Shown here one piece after another: positions 14,691 through 16,274 of a stretch of 16,274 nucleotides of DNA. Numbering within the stretch: the first letter of the stretch is position 1; every line of letters begins with the position of its first letter. The notes beneath the pieces are model-generated. The model ran no database searches, was not told the DNA's origin, and saw only the letters and a program-made list of their open reading frames with translations. The stretch is from Robinsoniella peoriensis. GTDB lineage: Bacteria > Bacillota > Clostridia > Lachnospirales > Lachnospiraceae. The stretch is taken from NCBI RefSeq assembly GCF_042680125.1, contig NZ_JBHTNY010000080.1; one strand, given 5' to 3'. Position numbers and translations under genes: made by a program.

Positions 14691-16097
14691 TTATTTTTTA
14701 CAGAGCTTTACAATGACATCTGCAAAAATTTTCGTACTCATGACCAGCATGTCGATATCCATAAACTCATCATCCCCATGCATATGGTTATCCACTTCCG
14801 GTACCATGCAGCCAAATGCAACACCACGCTCGAGCCCGTGAACGTAAGTACCTCCGCCGATTGCCAATGGTTTTCCTTTTATTCCGGTATAAGTCTCATA
14901 GCTCTCAAGCAGCGTCTGAACAAATACGGAATCACCTGGAACATGATGAGGCGGGGTCATCGGTCCCTCTTCCATTGTGAGCCCTGCTTCTTCCATATTC
15001 TTTTTCCCAACCTTTGTAACATTTTCTTCTGTACCGCAAATTGGTACACGACTGTCAAACTGTCCGCTTAAGCTTGTTGGAGAATATTGAAATACACCCA
15101 GGTTCATGGTGAGCTTTCCGGATATTTCATCTTCCATATCAACTCCCATGCCCTTTCCATAATAGTCATTATGAGGAAAGAGCTCTGCCAAAGCCCTGAT
15201 TCTGTCAAATCCCTGGCTGGGTGCTGCTTCAAGTCCCGCCAGCAGCTGCAGCAGCGCAGTCAATGCACTGTTTCCAACCTCTGGCGTGGAGGCATGTCCT
15301 GCTACACCCTTAGCAGTTATCACAATCTCTTCTTGGTTTTTCGTAACGGTAAACTTAACCTTTGTCTCATTTTCTGCCTTTTTCGCTGCATCTAACGCCA
15401 CCTGTTCCTCTAATCCCAATATAACCGCTTTTGCATTTGCAGGAACTACATTTACCTTATCTCCGCCCTGGATTTTCACAATCTTGGGCAAAGCTTCACA
15501 GTCTTCAAAGGCAGCATGAAATTTTTTCGAAAAATGCCCTTTCTCAATATTAATTACCGGATAATCTGCATCCGGGGTAAAACTCATGGGCGCCTCTTTT
15601 TCAATTCCATAATAGTACACCAGATCAGAAGAACCACACTCCTCATCCGATCCCAGAATCAACCGTACATTATAATCCAGTTCAATCCCAAGATCTTTGA
15701 TAGCCTTCATGGCATATAAGGCTGCCATTGCCGGTCCCTTATCATCTGCCGTACCTCTTCCGTATATTTTTCCATCTCTGATCACCGGCTTAAACGGTTC
15801 TGTAATAGTCCAGTCTTTTGTCACCGGTACCACATCTAAATGTGCCAGAATATCAAGCTGTTTCTCTTTTTCATTAAAATCCCCGGTCACAACACGATTT
15901 TCATAATTCCTGACTGCAAATCCATAAGAATCCATCAGTTCTTTTGCAGCTTCCAGTACTTCTGCCGTTCCTTCCCCATATGGTTTTCCCGGTTCCTCCT
16001 GTGTTCTCTGGCTGTCAATTCTGACAAGCTTCATCACATCGTCAATCAGTTGTTCCTTATGTGCATCAATATATGCGTCAATTTGTTCTCTGTACAT
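14691..16097 (-). CDS. pepV: M20-family metallodipeptidase (PepV/Sapep type)
   Basis: This 468-residue cytoplasmic zinc or manganese dipeptidase splits dipeptides and some tripeptides into amino acids. The M20 metal set is visible: LAHLDVVP with H86 and D88, RGTADDKG with D119 (and D118 beside it), GSDEECGSSD with the catalytic E152/E153 pair, TPDADYP with D176/D178, and the C-terminal histidine in DNHMHGDDE (about 438-440). The lid domain occupies the middle (about 190-380), as in Lactobacillus PepV. Length matches PepV and Sapep (about 465-470). The ATG has a perfect AAGGAGGT at 16103-16110, five bases upstream. It leads a two-gene operon with the AEC transporter. No sign of damage. Confidence 0.93.
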   Translation of the reverse strand: MYREQIDAYIDAHKEQLIDDVMKLVRIDSQRTQEEPGKPYGEGTAEVLEAAKELMDSYGFAVRNYENRVVTGDFNEKEKQLDILAHLDVVPVTKDWTITEPFKPVIRDGKIYGRGTADDKGPAMAALYAMKAIKDLGIELDYNVRLILGSDEECGSSDLVYYYGIEKEAPMSFTPDADYPVINIEKGHFSKKFHAAFEDCEALPKIVKIQGGDKVNVVPANAKAVILGLEEQVALDAAKKAENETKVKFTVTKNQEEIVITAKGVAGHASTPEVGNSALTALLQLLAGLEAAPSQGFDRIRALAELFPHNDYYGKGMGVDMEDEISGKLTMNLGVFQYSPTSLSGQFDSRVPICGTEENVTKVGKKNMEEAGLTMEEGPMTPPHHVPGDSVFVQTLLESYETYTGIKGKPLAIGGGTYVHGLERGVAFGCMVPEVDNHMHGDDEFMDIDMLVMSTKIFADVIVKLCKK

Positions 16098-16129
16098 GAT
16101 GTACCTCCTTGATAATTTGCATTGCTTTT

Positions 16130-16158
16130 ATTGTACTGCTAAGTTGGGGAAACATCAA
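16130..16158 (-). promoter_or_regulatory. Sigma-A promoter of the pepV-transporter operon
   Basis: On the minus strand, TTGATG (16153-16158) and TACAAT (16130-16135) are spaced 17 bases apart. Transcription would begin about 25 bases upstream of the ribosome site, giving a short leader without visible structure. Confidence 0.65.
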
Positions 16159-16189
16159 GGTGCAACTTGGAGCGTACATGATAAATTTG

Positions 16190-16274
16190 GGTTTAGCTGA
16201 GGAATGACGCTTTGTAGATGTAGGTAGTGTACGGAAAGATGGGTGTGGGAAACTGGCATGGGCTCCGTCAGCTG
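16190..16274. repeat. Palindromic intergenic element, copy B (cut by window edge)
   Basis: GGTTTAGCTGAGGAATGACGCTTTGTA followed after seven bases by GTAGTGT (in two stretches from 16190 to 16230) matches the left arm of copy A at 1470-1511, including GACGCTTTGTA and GTAGTGT at nearly identical spacing. The last bases, CCGTCAGCTG, look like the beginning of an opposing arm (TCAGCTAA in copy A). The element lies upstream of the pepV promoter. No gene is seen in 16098-16274. Confidence 0.5.

Overview
The window looks like a chromosomal accessory region of a low- to mid-GC Clostridia, most likely a Lachnospiraceae gut-type anaerobe (inference). The reasons are the strong AGGAGG-type ribosome sites, the Gram-positive lipoprotein signal on the solute-binding protein, an Rpn-type nuclease with a (E)KGIEKG tail, a PepV-type dipeptidase, and a single-membrane style Sec-exported YD-repeat protein. 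No rRNA, tRNA or CRISPR array is visible.

Layout, left to right. Positions 1-132 hold the last 33 codons and right end of an IS5-family insertion sequence. It abuts the 3' end of a minus-strand Rpn-family PD-(D/E)XK nuclease gene (146-1096), which has its own consensus promoter. An AT-rich gap (1097-1564) carries a long bidirectional terminator hairpin and a palindromic repeat; a partial second copy of that repeat lies at the right edge of the window. Positions 1565-6971 are a five-gene minus-strand ABC importer operon of the peptide/nickel (Dpp/Opp) class, in the order lipoprotein binding protein, permease, permease, ATPase, ATPase. It has a good sigma-A promoter at about 7090 and a strong hairpin between the binding-protein gene and the first permease gene.

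Divergent from this operon is the dominant gene, 7363-12654, a 1763-residue Sec-exported YD/RHS-repeat protein. It has an RHS core ending in a DPTG motif, a hydrophobic stretch, and an A/T-rich C-terminal toxin-like tip (HGAERANERG motif, DUF4258-like, probably an RNase of the BECR type). Twelve bases downstream is a small acidic protein (12667-13014), the expected immunity partner. This is a contact-dependent or secreted polymorphic toxin locus.

Positions 13018-13745 are a graveyard of tip exchange: an uninterpretable segment, a 73-base broken copy of an internal RHS repeat (about 90% identical to 9998-10070), a 71-codon orphan reading frame that may be an old immunity gene, and a terminator hairpin. 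Directly after the hairpin comes what I read as the degenerate 5' part of a group IIC intron. These introns characteristically insert just downstream of terminator stems.

The right end is a minus-strand pair: a PepV/Sapep-type M20 metallodipeptidase (14691-16097) and an AEC-family transporter (13746-14669), read from a consensus promoter at 16130-16158. The peptide-class importer and the dipeptidase, on either side of the toxin locus, may together serve peptide uptake and hydrolysis; this is inference, because they are separate transcripts.
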